Notes: a model not told the origin generated them from the sequence alone. Shown: positions 52,063 through 61,250, counted from the first letter of the stretch. The stretch is DNA of 64,000 nucleotides from Kaistella chaponensis (GCF_900156725.1 NZ_FTOI01000005.1:174659-238658); one strand, 5' to 3'. Made by a program: numbers and translations.

Positions 52063-52497
52063 ATGAAAAAAATAGTTTCTGGCTTTCTAGCCTTATTCGC
52101 GCTTTTAATCCTTGCCAATTGTTCCACCCAAAAAACTACTACTTCAACAATGATTGAAAGAGAATGGATGTTGGTTGAATTTCATGATTTCAGCAAAGAG
52201 GTGATGGTTGCCAATAAAGCCAATATGAATTTGACCCATGTAAAAAGTACAAGCAAATTTTCTGCAAAAATGGGCTGCAATAATATGTTTGGAACTGCAA
52301 TTTTTGGTAAAAACGGAACCGTGAAATTTTCAGAAGTTGGCAGTACGATGATGTTTTGTGACCAAGCGATGGAATTAGAAGCTGCATTCGGGAAAGCGTT
52401 GCCAACAATGACAAAATATAAAACGGAAGGTCACTATTTGATCCTTTCTGATAACAACGGAAACGCAATGAAATTTTTAGCTGCAGATTGGGACTAA
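52063..52497 (+). CDS. META-domain lipoprotein (HslJ-like)
   Basis: 144 aa from the ATG at 52063, giving a signal peptide and lipobox LLILANC; an upstream GTG at 52042 would only extend the leader. The META domain runs from about 35 to 140, with REWMLVEF, the characteristic FSAKMGCNNMFG and a late SDNNGNAMKF. In E. coli the HslJ relative affects novobiocin resistance; the function of the domain is otherwise unknown. It is a single gene with a terminator at 52518. Confidence 0.88.
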   Translation: MKKIVSGFLALFALLILANCSTQKTTTSTMIEREWMLVEFHDFSKEVMVANKANMNLTHVKSTSKFSAKMGCNNMFGTAIFGKNGTVKFSEVGSTMMFCDQAMELEAAFGKALPTMTKYKTEGHYLILSDNNGNAMKFLAADWD

Positions 52498-52517
52498 GAA
52501 TGTAGCATATATATTTG

Positions 52518-52548
52518 AAATCTCAGATAATTTTGGCTGAGATTTTTT
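52518..52548 (+). terminator. Terminator after the META lipoprotein gene
   Basis: Stem AAATCTCAG / CTGAGATTT with a 10-nt loop and T-run. Confidence 0.82.
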
Positions 52549-52568
52549 AATGGTGAAAATCAAATTAT

Positions 52569-52576
52569 TATCTTTG
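52569..52576 (+). promoter_or_regulatory. -7 box of hflX
   Basis: TATCTTTG, an exact TAnnTTTG, 22 nt before the hflX ATG. No well-spaced -33 TTG is seen. Confidence 0.4.
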
Positions 52577-52598
52577 TACAAATGCCGACAGGAAATTT

Positions 52599-53831
52599 AT
52601 GTTAGAAAAAAAAGACCATCAATACGAAAAAGCTGTTTTAGTAGGCTTAATTACCCAAAATCAAGATGAAACCAAACTCATCGAATACATGGATGAATTG
52701 GAGTTTCTTGCTTTGACAGCAGGAGCAACAATTGAAACAAGATTTACTCAAAAACTCACGCAACCCGATCCAAAGACGTTTATCGGAAGCGGAAAAGCAC
52801 AGGAAATAAGAGATTATGTAAAATCAAATGGAATCGGAACTGTAATTTTCGATGATGAACTTTCACCTTCACAACTGAAGAATCTTGGAAAAGAAATGGT
52901 GGATGTTAAAATCTTGGATAGAACAAATTTGATTCTTGATATTTTTGCCCAAAGAGCGCAAACCTCTTATGCAAGAACACAAGTAGAACTTGCTCAGTAT
53001 CAGTATTTATTACCACGATTGAGCAAAATGTGGTCTCACCTTGATAAGCAAAAAGGAGGAATCGGAATGCGTGGTCCCGGTGAAACGGAAATTGAAACCG
53101 ATAGAAGGATTATTCGCGACCGAATTACTTTGCTCAAAGAAAAATTAAAAACCATCGATAGGCAAATGGCAACTCAAAGACAAAACCGTGGAAAAATGGT
53201 TCGTGTCGCTTTGGTTGGCTATACCAATGTGGGGAAATCAACTTTGATGAATGCGATTTCTAAATCAGATGTTTTCGCAGAAAATAAATTATTTGCCACC
53301 TTAGATACAACGGTTCGAAAAGTAGTAATCGGAAATTTACCTTTCCTCTTAACCGATACCGTTGGATTTATTAGAAAATTACCCACACAATTGGTTGAAA
53401 GTTTTAAATCAACTTTAGATGAAGTTCGGGAAGCAGATTTGCTGATTCATGTTGTGGATATTGCGCACGAAAGTTTTGAGGATCATATCAATTCTGTGAA
53501 TCAAACTTTAATGGAAATCAATGCGCATCAAAAACCGATGATTATGGTTTTCAACAAGATTGATGCTTTTGCCTACGAGAAAAAAGAAGAAGACGATCTC
53601 ACTCCCGAAACGCGCAAAAATATTTCGCTGGAGGAGTGGAAAAAAACCTGGATGTCGAATTCAAAATATCCAACGGTTTTCATTTCCGCTTTAACGAAGG
53701 AAAACTTCCCTGAGATGAAGAAATTGATCTACGATGAGGTTTTAAAAATTCATACCGCCCGTTTTCCTTACAACGATTTTCTGTTTGAATATCATGATGA
53801 TGAGGCGGAAGAAATAGAATCAGAAGATTAA
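52599..53831 (+). CDS. hflX: Ribosome-associated GTPase HflX
   Basis: 410 aa. The N-terminal domain (about 1-190) contains GSGKAQEI and the Gly-rich linker GGIGMRGPGETEIETDRR. The G domain has GYTNVGKST (G1), DTVGFIRKLP (G3) and FNKIDAF (G4). HflX splits stalled or hibernating ribosomes, mainly under heat or stress. The C-terminus has an acidic tail (YHDDEAEEIESED). It is a single gene with terminator at 53854. Confidence 0.97.
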   Translation: MLEKKDHQYEKAVLVGLITQNQDETKLIEYMDELEFLALTAGATIETRFTQKLTQPDPKTFIGSGKAQEIRDYVKSNGIGTVIFDDELSPSQLKNLGKEMVDVKILDRTNLILDIFAQRAQTSYARTQVELAQYQYLLPRLSKMWSHLDKQKGGIGMRGPGETEIETDRRIIRDRITLLKEKLKTIDRQMATQRQNRGKMVRVALVGYTNVGKSTLMNAISKSDVFAENKLFATLDTTVRKVVIGNLPFLLTDTVGFIRKLPTQLVESFKSTLDEVREADLLIHVVDIAHESFEDHINSVNQTLMEINAHQKPMIMVFNKIDAFAYEKKEEDDLTPETRKNISLEEWKKTWMSNSKYPTVFISALTKENFPEMKKLIYDEVLKIHTARFPYNDFLFEYHDDEAEEIESED

Positions 53832-53853
53832 GATCTAATGCGATAGCTACTTG

Positions 53854-53888
53854 AAAAAATGCTTGAATAATTTTTAAGCATTTTTTTT
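53854..53888 (+). terminator. Terminator after hflX
   Basis: A perfect 11-bp stem AAAAAATGCTT / AAGCATTTTTT with an 11-nt loop and T-run. Confidence 0.88.
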
Positions 53889-53918
53889 AAAGCTGATTGT
53901 TAAACACACCCATTTTTA

Positions 53919-54839
53919 ATGAAATTAGATTATCAAAATATTATTTCAAAGGTTTACACCGATATTATTGCGAAAGAAAATTTTGGGAAAGTTCCGAGCT
54001 ATATTCCTGAACTCGCCTGTATCGATGACAATAAATTTGGCATCAACTTCACCGATTTGAAACACAACAGTTTTGGAATTGGCGATTTTGAGGAAAAATT
54101 CTCCATACAAAGTATTTCGAAAGTTTTTGCCTTGTCTTTTGTTTATGAAAAACTAGACGAAAAACTTTGGAAAAGAGTAGATGTAGAACCTTCAGGGAGT
54201 GCGTTTAATTCATTGGTGCAATTAGAAGCCGATTGTGGAATCCCCAGAAATCCTTTTATCAACGCAGGAGCTTTGGTTATTTGTGATATCCTGTTAGAAA
54301 TATGTAATAATCCGAAACAGGAATTAATTCAATTTATTCGAGATTTAACAGGTGATCAGCAGATATTTTTCAATGAAAAAGTCGCTGCGAGTGAGTTGGA
54401 GAATAGTTTCAGAAATGCAGCGATGTGTAATTTCATGAAATCTTTTGGTAATATTAAAAGTCAACCCGATGCGGTAATTGAATTGTATTGTCACCTTTGT
54501 TCCATCGAGATGACTTGTAAACAATTGAGCATGAGTTTTTTATATTTGGCAAATTTAGGTAAAACGCCATCAAATGATTTGCAGATTTTATCTTCCAGTA
54601 AAGCCAAAAGACTTAATGCAATATTATTGACTTGCGGATTTTATGATGAATCAGGAGAATTCTCTTTTCGGGTAGGTTTGCCTGGAAAAAGCGGTGTTGG
54701 TGGCGGAATCGTCGCCATTTATCCCCAACATTATTGCATTACAGTTTGGAGTCCGAAACTCAATGAAAAAGGTAATTCCTATCGCGGAATGAAATTTCTG
54801 GAAGAGTTTACAACGCAAACTGGCGAAAGTATTTTTTAA
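53919..54839 (+). CDS. glsA: Glutaminase
   Basis: 306 aa. It hydrolyses Gln to Glu and ammonia with a beta-lactamase-like fold. The catalytic Ser65-x-x-Lys68 pair is in FSIQSISKVFAL. Further signatures are EPSGSAFNSLVQLE, NPFINAGAL and the late GLPGKSGVGGGIVAIYP. Length is standard. The DNA alkylation repair gene begins 1 nt after its stop, so the two form an operon, although no functional link is obvious. Confidence 0.96.
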   Translation: MKLDYQNIISKVYTDIIAKENFGKVPSYIPELACIDDNKFGINFTDLKHNSFGIGDFEEKFSIQSISKVFALSFVYEKLDEKLWKRVDVEPSGSAFNSLVQLEADCGIPRNPFINAGALVICDILLEICNNPKQELIQFIRDLTGDQQIFFNEKVAASELENSFRNAAMCNFMKSFGNIKSQPDAVIELYCHLCSIEMTCKQLSMSFLYLANLGKTPSNDLQILSSSKAKRLNAILLTCGFYDESGEFSFRVGLPGKSGVGGGIVAIYPQHYCITVWSPKLNEKGNSYRGMKFLEEFTTQTGESIF

Positions 54840-54840
54840 A

Positions 54841-55551
54841 ATGATTGACGAAATAAAAGCTGCACTACAAGATCTTTCAAGTTCAGAAAAGAAAGAATTT
54901 CTCCCCAAATTTTTCAAAGCGGGGAAAGGAGAATATGCAGAAGGCGATCAGTTTATCGGCGTCACCGTTCCCGATCAAAGACAGATTGCGAAAGCGTTTT
55001 GCAACAAAGTTTCTTTAGCGGAATTAGAGGAACTATTATCCTCGCCAATTCACGAATATCGGCTTTGTGCATTATTGATTTTGGTTTCAAAATTCGAAAA
55101 ATCAAAAGATTCCACAGAGAAAAAGGAAATCGTAGAATTCTATTTGAGAAATAAGAAATTTATCAACAACTGGGATTTGGTAGATACTTCTTGTTATAAG
55201 ATTTTGGGAAGATATTGTTATGAAAATCAAAATGATAGCATTTTAAAAGACCTTTCGGAGGAAGAGATTTTGTGGAGCAAGAGAATCGCTGTTGTCGCCA
55301 CGATGTTTCATGTGAAAAAAGGATCTTTTGCTTTATTGAAAGAACTGGTCCTAAAAAATCTTCATCACGAACACGATTTAATGCACAAAGCAAATGGTTG
55401 GCTTCTTCGGGAAATGGGGAAGAAAGATGAAGAGGAACTTCTGAATTTTCTCAATCTTCATTATCAAAAAATGCCGCGAACAACCCTTCGGTACGCCATC
55501 GAAAAATTAGATGAAGATCTTCGACAAGATTATCTGAAGTCCCGAATGTAA
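54841..55551 (+). CDS. DNA alkylation repair protein (AlkD-like HEAT repeats)
   Basis: 236 aa. It is an all-helical HEAT-like protein with the family stretch AEGDQFIGVTVPDQRQIAKAF near the start and SPIHEYRLCALLILVSKFE, WDLVDTSCYKILG and AVVATMFHVKKGSF following in order. AlkD proteins remove bulky or positively charged alkylated bases without base flipping. The Trp and Asp of the NNWDLVD segment correspond to the usual active-site region. It is co-transcribed with glsA (1-nt gap). Confidence 0.9.
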   Translation: MIDEIKAALQDLSSSEKKEFLPKFFKAGKGEYAEGDQFIGVTVPDQRQIAKAFCNKVSLAELEELLSSPIHEYRLCALLILVSKFEKSKDSTEKKEIVEFYLRNKKFINNWDLVDTSCYKILGRYCYENQNDSILKDLSEEEILWSKRIAVVATMFHVKKGSFALLKELVLKNLHHEHDLMHKANGWLLREMGKKDEEELLNFLNLHYQKMPRTTLRYAIEKLDEDLRQDYLKSRM

Positions 55552-55701
55552 ATGGATTCATTTTTTAGATGAGCTTTAATAGTACATTTTTAGACTCAGA
55601 TTACTATTTCTTGGCGCTAAAAACGGGTTCTATTCTTCAGATTTTTTCCGGTTTCTTGTTTATTTTTCCGTTTTTTTCATTATATTGAGACAAATCACCC
55701 T

Positions 55702-56778
55702 ATGAAATTAAAAAATCTTATTCACTGGACGGTAATTGTACCCATTGCATCTGCTGTCTTTTATCTTTTTGGGTTTCTAAATAATACACCTGCTTCTAAT
55801 ATTATTGGGGCTTTGTTGTTGTTTTCAAGCGTTTTGGCAGCTGTTCATCATGCAGAAGTGATTGCTCACAAAGTTGGTGAACCCTACGGAACAATTATTT
55901 TAGCAATTTGCATCACGGTTTTAGAAGTGGGCTTAATTGTTTCCTTCATGCTTTCCGGCAGCGAAGGCGCACAAACCTACGCAAGAGATACGGTTTTTGC
56001 TGCAGTCATGATTATTCTCAACGGAATTCTCGGAATCTGTATCTGGATTGGAAGCCGAAAATACAAAGAACAGTTTTTTATCACCAGTTCAGCGACTTCT
56101 TATTTGGTGAGTTTGGTAGCGATTTTAGTTTTAACTTTAATCTTACCCAATTATACCTCGAGTGCAAGAGGACCGTATTATTCTGAAGCACAGCTGGTTT
56201 TTATATCAATGGCTTGCCTCACTATTTATGGCAGTTTTCTGATGTTTCAAACGGTACGTCATCGTAATTATTTTGTCATAGAAACTCCCGATGAACCTTT
56301 ACACGAAGCGGATCCGCCTTCTTTGCAACATGCGTTATTAAGTTTAGCATTGCTCATCATTTGTCTGGCAATCGTCATTTTTATGGCGAAGGGTCTTTCA
56401 CCGGTCATCGAAGATTTTGTAGAAAATATCGGTGCTCCCCGAGCTTTGGTGGGAGTGATTATTGCGGCGGTAGTTTTGCTTCCGGAAGGTTTAGCGGCGA
56501 TTCGTGCTGCACGAAACAATCAAATTCAGTCTTCTATTAATTTGAGTTTAGGTTCCGCATTAGCAAGTGTGGGACTCACCATTCCCGCAGTTTCGGCAGT
56601 GTGTATTTTTTATGATATTCCTTTCGTTCTGGGACTCGATATGAAATCGATCATCTTGTTGGCTTTGTCTGTATTTATCGTGATGTTGTCGCTCAGTCGC
56701 GGGAAAACCAATCATTTATACGGAACTGTACTTTTGGTGAATTTAGCGGCTTACATTTTTACGGTAATTGTGCCTTAA
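55702..56778 (+). CDS. Ca2+/H+ antiporter (ChaA/CaCA family)
   Basis: 358 aa with about eleven membrane helices. Two inverted repeats carry the ion-binding motifs: ICITVLEVGLIVSFML in the first half and AAVVLLPEGLAAIRAARNNQIQSSINLSLGSALASVGLTIP in the second. This matches the ChaA/y4hA cation:proton antiporters of the CaCA superfamily, which export Ca2+ or Na+ for proton. It is a single gene and ends 1 nt from the convergent haemoglobin gene. Confidence 0.9.
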   Translation: MKLKNLIHWTVIVPIASAVFYLFGFLNNTPASNIIGALLLFSSVLAAVHHAEVIAHKVGEPYGTIILAICITVLEVGLIVSFMLSGSEGAQTYARDTVFAAVMIILNGILGICIWIGSRKYKEQFFITSSATSYLVSLVAILVLTLILPNYTSSARGPYYSEAQLVFISMACLTIYGSFLMFQTVRHRNYFVIETPDEPLHEADPPSLQHALLSLALLIICLAIVIFMAKGLSPVIEDFVENIGAPRALVGVIIAAVVLLPEGLAAIRAARNNQIQSSINLSLGSALASVGLTIPAVSAVCIFYDIPFVLGLDMKSIILLALSVFIVMLSLSRGKTNHLYGTVLLVNLAAYIFTVIVP

Positions 56779-56779
56779 A

Positions 56780-57163
56780 TCACTTGATTTTTCTGGCCAT
56801 TTCCATTTTGTACCCCATCAAATTTGCGATGTTTGTTGCTTTGTAAATCGCTGTTTCCGCCATTTCGCCCGTGAAATTTTCTTCGATGGTTTGCTTCCAC
56901 AATTTAAGCCAGTGTTCAAAATGAGATTTCTCCATTGCGAATTCAGCATTAATAGGAAAATGAACAGCCATAGGATTTCCTTTGTAAGAAATTTTGCCAA
57001 ATAATAAGGTTTCCCAAAAGGAATACATTTTCGGTAAATGATGGCTCCAATCTACTTTTGCCACGTCATTGAAGAAGAATCCAATCGTTTCATCGGTTTC
57101 CACTTTATCGTAAAATTTATTGACCAAAAGCTCTATGTCTTCTCTAGATTCCAATTTTTTCAT
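56780..57163 (-). CDS. Group III truncated haemoglobin
   Basis: 127 aa. The 2-on-2 globin core is seen from IELLVNKFYDKVETDETIGFFF (B helix with Tyr B10 in NKFYDKV) through HLPKMYSFWETLLFG to KSHFEHWLKLW, where the His of FEHW is the proximal F8 haem ligand. Length and order match group III (trHbP). Suggested roles in the family are nitric-oxide or oxygen chemistry. It is convergent with the ChaA-type gene; the stops are 1 nt apart and no terminator hairpin separates them. Confidence 0.93.
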   Translation of the reverse strand: MKKLESREDIELLVNKFYDKVETDETIGFFFNDVAKVDWSHHLPKMYSFWETLLFGKISYKGNPMAVHFPINAEFAMEKSHFEHWLKLWKQTIEENFTGEMAETAIYKATNIANLMGYKMEMARKIK

Positions 57164-57365
57164 GGGGTAAAATTAAGGAATTAAAAAGCGTTCGTTTATG
57201 ATTGTAAGCATTCCTGTTTTTATTGTTGTCGAACAATTCGCATTCTCCGATGGTATTCATCAATTGGTGGGTTTCGATGTTTTTCGCGGCTTTTTTCTGG
57301 GGCAAAAGCTTCTGTCTCGGTCACAGATTTTGTGTAAATGAAAACTGAATTCCCCGAATTTAAAT

Positions 57366-57373
57366 TAATTTTG
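57366..57373 (+). promoter_or_regulatory. -7 box of the Kir channel gene
   Basis: TAATTTTG fits TAnnTTTG and ends 4 nt before the ATG at 57378. If used, the mRNA would be leaderless. No -33 TTG at suitable distance was seen. Confidence 0.35.
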
Positions 57374-57377
57374 CACC

Positions 57378-58337
57378 ATGGCAAAAATAGCAAATAGATT
57401 TTCTCGCTTGAAGTCTCGGGAAGATAGTGGTTTCAGTTCTAACGCTACAGGAAGGTTTGTTAACAAAAACGGAGCTCCTAATATCAAAAGAACGGGATTG
57501 TCGAATCCGCTCGAAAAATACAGTTGGTATCATACTTTACTCGATTTGCCTTCTTGGAAATTTATTTTTTTTCTAGTGTCGGGTTATATTCTTGCCAATC
57601 TATTTTTTGCTTCTGTGTATTACGTTATTGGTATTGAGCATCTCACCGGAATTGATAAAAGTACGCCCCTCCATGAATTTAATGATGTTTTCTTTTTCAG
57701 TTCCCAAACTTTTACCACGGTGGGTTATGGTAGAATTGCACCCGTCGGATTTTTGGCGAGTTTGGTTGCAACATTCGAAGCGTTTTTAGGATTATTGGGA
57801 TTTGCCATTGCTACAGGTTTATTTTATGGAAGATTTTCCCGACCACGTGCATTTTTGAAATTCAGCAGCATCGCGTTAATTGTTCCATTTAAAGGGGGAA
57901 CTGCTTTGATGTTTAGAATGGCTCCGTTTAAAAATAATCTTTTAACCGATGCCCAAATCATTTTAACATGTGCAATAGAAGATCATACTGAGGAAGGAAA
58001 CTCGAAAAGCAAATTCTTTACTTTAGATACCCAATTGAATACCATAAACAGCCTTTCGTTAAACTGGACTGTTGTACATGTCATCGATGAAAATTCCCCA
58101 TTTTTTGATTTGGGCGAAGATCATTTTAGCGAGATGGATATTGAAATTTTTGCCCAAGTTCGCGCTTTCGATGAGGTTTTTTCTAATACAGTTGTGCAAC
58201 GTACTTCTTATGCTTCCATTGAAAACGAAATTGTTTTTGGAGAAAAATTTAATATGATGTATGCGCCGTCGAAAGATCAAAAAACAACGGTATTGAATTT
58301 AGGTTTAATAGATTCTTACATTCCGAAAAAAAGATAG
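57378..58337 (+). CDS. Inward-rectifier potassium channel (KirBac)
   Basis: 319 aa. A slide-helix region (WYHTLLDLPSWKF) precedes the outer helix (about 62-85). The pore helix and selectivity filter are SSQTFTTVGYGRIAPVG, followed by the inner helix (LVATFEAFLGLLGFAIATGLFYGRFSRPR). From about 165 the cytoplasmic immunoglobulin-like Kir domain follows (ALMFRMAPFKNNLLTDAQI). It forms a tetrameric K+ channel in the inner membrane. The next gene starts 3 nt after its stop. Confidence 0.95.
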   Translation: MAKIANRFSRLKSREDSGFSSNATGRFVNKNGAPNIKRTGLSNPLEKYSWYHTLLDLPSWKFIFFLVSGYILANLFFASVYYVIGIEHLTGIDKSTPLHEFNDVFFFSSQTFTTVGYGRIAPVGFLASLVATFEAFLGLLGFAIATGLFYGRFSRPRAFLKFSSIALIVPFKGGTALMFRMAPFKNNLLTDAQIILTCAIEDHTEEGNSKSKFFTLDTQLNTINSLSLNWTVVHVIDENSPFFDLGEDHFSEMDIEIFAQVRAFDEVFSNTVVQRTSYASIENEIVFGEKFNMMYAPSKDQKTTVLNLGLIDSYIPKKR

Positions 58338-58340
58338 AAG

Positions 58341-58835
58341 ATGATGGATTTGGAATTTTATCAATCACAAGCACAATTGAAACAGAAAGAACACAAAAAA
58401 TTTCTGGATCAATTAAAAAAGAAACCACCCAAAAGTTTAGATTACCTCGTACAAGAAACGCACGAGGAGGTTTTTGAAAAAATCGATTGTTTGCAATGTG
58501 CGAATTGTTGTAAAACAACGGGTCCGCTGTTTACGGAAAAAGATATCGAAAGAATCTCCAAACATTTGCGGATGAAACCTGCAGATTTTGAAAAAAAATA
58601 TTTGCAGACCGATGAAGACCAGGATAAAGTCCTTCAAAATCTACCGTGTTGGTTTCTCCATGAAGACCATACGTGTTCGATTTATGAAGTGCGCCCGAAA
58701 GCTTGTCGCGAGTTTCCGCATACCGATCGCAAGAAAATTTATCAGATCAATCATTTAACGCTCAAGAACACGCTTATTTGTCCGGCTGCCTTTGAATTTG
58801 TAGAAAGGATTCAAAAAAAAATTGAAAAGAAGTAA
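58341..58835 (+). CDS. YkgJ-type Fe/Zn-chelating cysteine-cluster protein
   Basis: 164 aa. The CxxCxxCC cluster is visible as CLQCANCCKTTGPLF, with further Cys in LPCWFLHEDHTCSIYEVRPKACREFPH and a last Cys in LICPAAF. These are the conserved ligands of the YkgJ/CxxCxxCC family, presumed to bind iron-sulfur or zinc. Function is unknown. It begins 3 nt after the Kir channel gene and is likely co-transcribed. The start could be the first or second of two adjacent ATG codons (58341 or 58344). Confidence 0.9.
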   Translation: MMDLEFYQSQAQLKQKEHKKFLDQLKKKPPKSLDYLVQETHEEVFEKIDCLQCANCCKTTGPLFTEKDIERISKHLRMKPADFEKKYLQTDEDQDKVLQNLPCWFLHEDHTCSIYEVRPKACREFPHTDRKKIYQINHLTLKNTLICPAAFEFVERIQKKIEKK

Positions 58836-58945
58836 TTTTCCAAAAACCTCTTAAAGTCTTATAATTGAAGTTAAACTTATGATTAAGAAATACAGGTCGC
58901 GCTTTTTCGGCGTTAGAGTACTATTAAAGTTAAAAAAGTATTATT

Positions 58946-59215
58946 ATGAAAAAGTTATCAATCGCAATCGTATTAGTAGGTTTAAGTGCATCATTTGCGA
59001 AGGCACAATCTACGGAGCAAAAAAGTAAAGTCAAGACGGAAAATGCAGCAGTTGCTGAAGTGAAAGCAGATACTACTGTTGTAGCTCCTGCCGCAGAAGC
59101 TGCTAAAGTAGAAACCATGAATATGGAGGAAACTAAAGTAAGAAATGAATCGCCCGCTGATTTGAAACAGAAGGCAACACAGGAACAAAAAGAGAAGAAA
59201 AAATTAGTTGAATAG
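58946..59215 (+). CDS. Small secreted Ala/Glu/Lys-rich protein
   Basis: 89 aa. A clean signal peptide (MKKLSIAIVLVGLSASFAKAQ) is followed by a low-complexity mature chain rich in Ala, Glu, Lys and Val (KVKTENAAVAEVKADTTVV, then AAEAAKVETMNMEE). No domain is recognised. The bias and the signal peptide suggest an intrinsically disordered periplasmic protein. It is transcribed alone with a terminator directly after it. Confidence 0.75.
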   Translation: MKKLSIAIVLVGLSASFAKAQSTEQKSKVKTENAAVAEVKADTTVVAPAAEAAKVETMNMEETKVRNESPADLKQKATQEQKEKKKLVE

Positions 59216-59244
59216 AGAAAGTAAAAAAAAAGTAAAAAGAAAGA

Positions 59245-59275
59245 GAAATTCCCGCAAATGTGGGAATTTTTTTTT
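59245..59275 (+). terminator. Terminator after the small secreted protein
   Basis: Stem AAATTCCCGC / GTGGGAATTT (one G-U pair) with a 4-nt loop and nine T. Confidence 0.87.
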
Positions 59276-59410
59276 GGAAACCCTCCTACAAGTGGAGTTC
59301 GTTCAAACTAATGTCGTTGGGTTCTGTGCGCTTTCATTTTTCTGGCGCGAACGCAAAGGTTACCTGTTTTTCGGGTAGAAGAAATCTTAGTTATTTGGCG
59401 GTTCCTAGTT

Positions 59411-59812
59411 TTATTGTGTTGCCTGTATCCATTCCGTCACGATGGCTCTAAGTTCTGCTTCTGCATTTTCGATGTCTTCTAAACTTTTGAAAGTTACAAC
59501 AGCGCGGTCGTTTTCTTTCCAAACCAACATTTTACTTTTATTCGCAATGAATTGGTCTTTGGGTTGGATCTGCTTTTTAGCTCCTCGATGAAAAATCAGT
59601 TGAACCTGTTTTTTTGAAGGCTGAATTCTCATCGTAATTCTATCTTCATTATGAATGGAATAGTTGGGTCCATTCCATTTTATATTCTCGGTCAATGCGG
59701 TGTTTGCCGACAATATGTACCTCCGTAATTGTTCAATTTCATTTCTAAATGGATGGTTTAGCTCATCCAAGAAATCTGTTACTTCCCGGTTTAGGTTACT
59801 TTTTTCTGTCAT
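59411..59812 (-). CDS. DUF1801-domain protein
   Basis: 133 aa. The sequence REVTDFLDELNHPFRNEIEQLRRYILSANTALTENIKWNGPNYSI matches the DUF1801 start, in which EIKWNxPxY is conserved, and RITMRIQPSKKQVQLIFHRGAK continues it. The family is small, cytoplasmic and uncharacterised. It lies 3 nt after the stop of the RibD-C-type gene at 59816 and is therefore the second gene of a two-gene operon. Confidence 0.88.
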   Translation of the reverse strand: MTEKSNLNREVTDFLDELNHPFRNEIEQLRRYILSANTALTENIKWNGPNYSIHNEDRITMRIQPSKKQVQLIFHRGAKKQIQPKDQFIANKSKMLVWKENDRAVVTFKSLEDIENAEAELRAIVTEWIQATQ

Positions 59813-59815
59813 TTT

Positions 59816-60382
59816 TTATTTTTTGGGTTGCTCCTCTTGTGATGGCTCATAATAAAACACCGTTGAACCAGATGATAGTGTTTTGGTTTTGATGAGTTTC
59901 AAGAAAATCCTTTTTGTAATTTGGTCGAACAGTTTTAGTCCTTTCCCTTCGATGATCGGGTGTACGCAAATTTGGAGTTCGTCTATTAAGTTATTGTTTA
60001 ACAGTTGAACAATCAAACTTCGGCTTCCCACTGCAATGTCGTTTCCTGATTCGTGTTTAAGTTCCAGAACTTTTTCGATTAGGGGGCGGTTTGAAAGTTC
60101 TGCACTCTTCCAGTTGGTGTCTTTTAAGGTGGTAGAGAAAACAAGTTTAGGAACTTTGTCTATTGAAATTGCAAAGTCGTCTATTGATTTTTTACCAGAA
60201 GGATTTTGCAAAACTGTTTTCCAAAATTGCATAAGTTCGTAGGTTGTCCGTCCATACAGAATAACTCCCGTATGATCGAGTAGATCAGCATAATGTTGAT
60301 GCAAATCTTCACTAGGAATACCTGTAGTATGGTCGCAAACACCGTCAAGTGTCATATTAAAGGCGGCAATAACTTTTCTCAT
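59816..60382 (-). CDS. Dihydrofolate-reductase-fold protein (RibD C-terminal family)
   Basis: 188 aa. It starts RKVIAAFNMTLDGVCDHTTG and contains GVILYGRTTYELMQFW and DIAVGSRSLIVQLLNNNLIDELQICVHPIIEGKGLKLF. These are the motifs of stand-alone RibD_C proteins such as YyaP/YwjB, which have an NADPH-binding reductase fold. The natural substrate is unknown. It is the first gene of the pair with the DUF1801 gene. Confidence 0.9.
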   Translation of the reverse strand: MRKVIAAFNMTLDGVCDHTTGIPSEDLHQHYADLLDHTGVILYGRTTYELMQFWKTVLQNPSGKKSIDDFAISIDKVPKLVFSTTLKDTNWKSAELSNRPLIEKVLELKHESGNDIAVGSRSLIVQLLNNNLIDELQICVHPIIEGKGLKLFDQITKRIFLKLIKTKTLSSGSTVFYYEPSQEEQPKK

Positions 60383-60554
60383 CTATTAATTTCTTAGGGA
60401 TCGATCTGTTTTGGAGGTCGGATACAATGACTGTTTTTTTTTAAGGTCTTACAGCGCTGTTTCTTTATCCAAATATACCCAATAACTTTCTATCGTGCCA
60501 CAAGATCTACTTTCACCTTCAACACGTTCATCATGATTGTCTTTTAATTTACAA

Positions 60555-60742
60555 TCCACCCTTTTACCTTAGAAACCCACACTTTCTGCTGAAGTACCCA
60601 CACTTTCATCTGCGATACCCACACTTTCAACTGAAAAACGAACCTTTTTTGCTCATCATCCACACTTTTAGATTGGATACCCACACTTTCATCTGCGACA
60701 CCCACACTTTCAACTGAATTTCCACCCTTTTTGACTGGAAAT
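60555..60742. repeat. 21-bp tandem repeat (minisatellite), nine units
   Basis: Units begin at 60555, 60576, 60597, 60618, 60639, 60659, 60680, 60701 and 60721 with core CCCACACTTTC followed by AnCTG. The outer units read CCACCCTTTT, the fifth is degenerate and one base is missing before the sixth. On the minus strand a 95-codon frame runs through it as heptads (KVWVSQM, KVWVLQQ, KVWVSKV), and the single-base loss shifts it into a second heptad (ESVGVAD). It is probably non-coding. Confidence 0.85.
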
Positions 60743-60759
60743 CGAGCAAAAAAGGGTGG
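60722..60759. repeat. Inverted repeat at the end of the minisatellite
   Basis: CCACCCTTTTTG (60722-60733) faces CAAAAAAGGGTGG (60747-60759) across a 13-nt loop. The left arm is the last unit of the 21-bp array. Confidence 0.75.
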
Positions 60760-61250
60760 TTTGTAAATCGATAATTTACAAAACGACTCTTTTTGACTCG
60801 TTGTTGAGCCTCGAAGCCTCGTTTTTCTCAATGAGAAGAAGGTTTTATAGTTTTAGAAGAAATTTATTCAACTCTCGAAGGCGGATGCTTTGCAAAATTC
60901 TGGGATTTTCAAACTACTTTAAAAATCCATATTCCAAAAGCAAAACCCAAAACGTTGCTTAAAAAATGCCGATGTTGCAAGGAAGGAAATTTCGTGACCA
61001 TCGCTCTTTTCGGACAGCGAGGACCGCTAGAGGATTTTCTTTTCGTAACCCGAACTTTAACTGCAAAATAACCATTGTGGGTAAGGGAAATGGTGTTCTG
61101 CCACAAAGAAAAACCGCAGAAAACGTCTTCTAAAGGCGACCAAACGCCACAAAAAAAGTAGTTCTTCTAAAAAACTGCTTTGTACATCTAAATTCTAAAA
61201 ACGACAACTCCATAAGGTTACCAAGTGGGGAGGAAAAGCCACCGAAGGTT

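Noticed and set aside
60555..60742. CRISPR array
   Set aside because: Units are contiguous with no unique spacers and no cas genes are present.
60544..60831. 95-codon minus-strand frame through the minisatellite
   Set aside because: Heptads follow trivially from a 21-bp period, and the frame changes midway. No start context or signal was seen.
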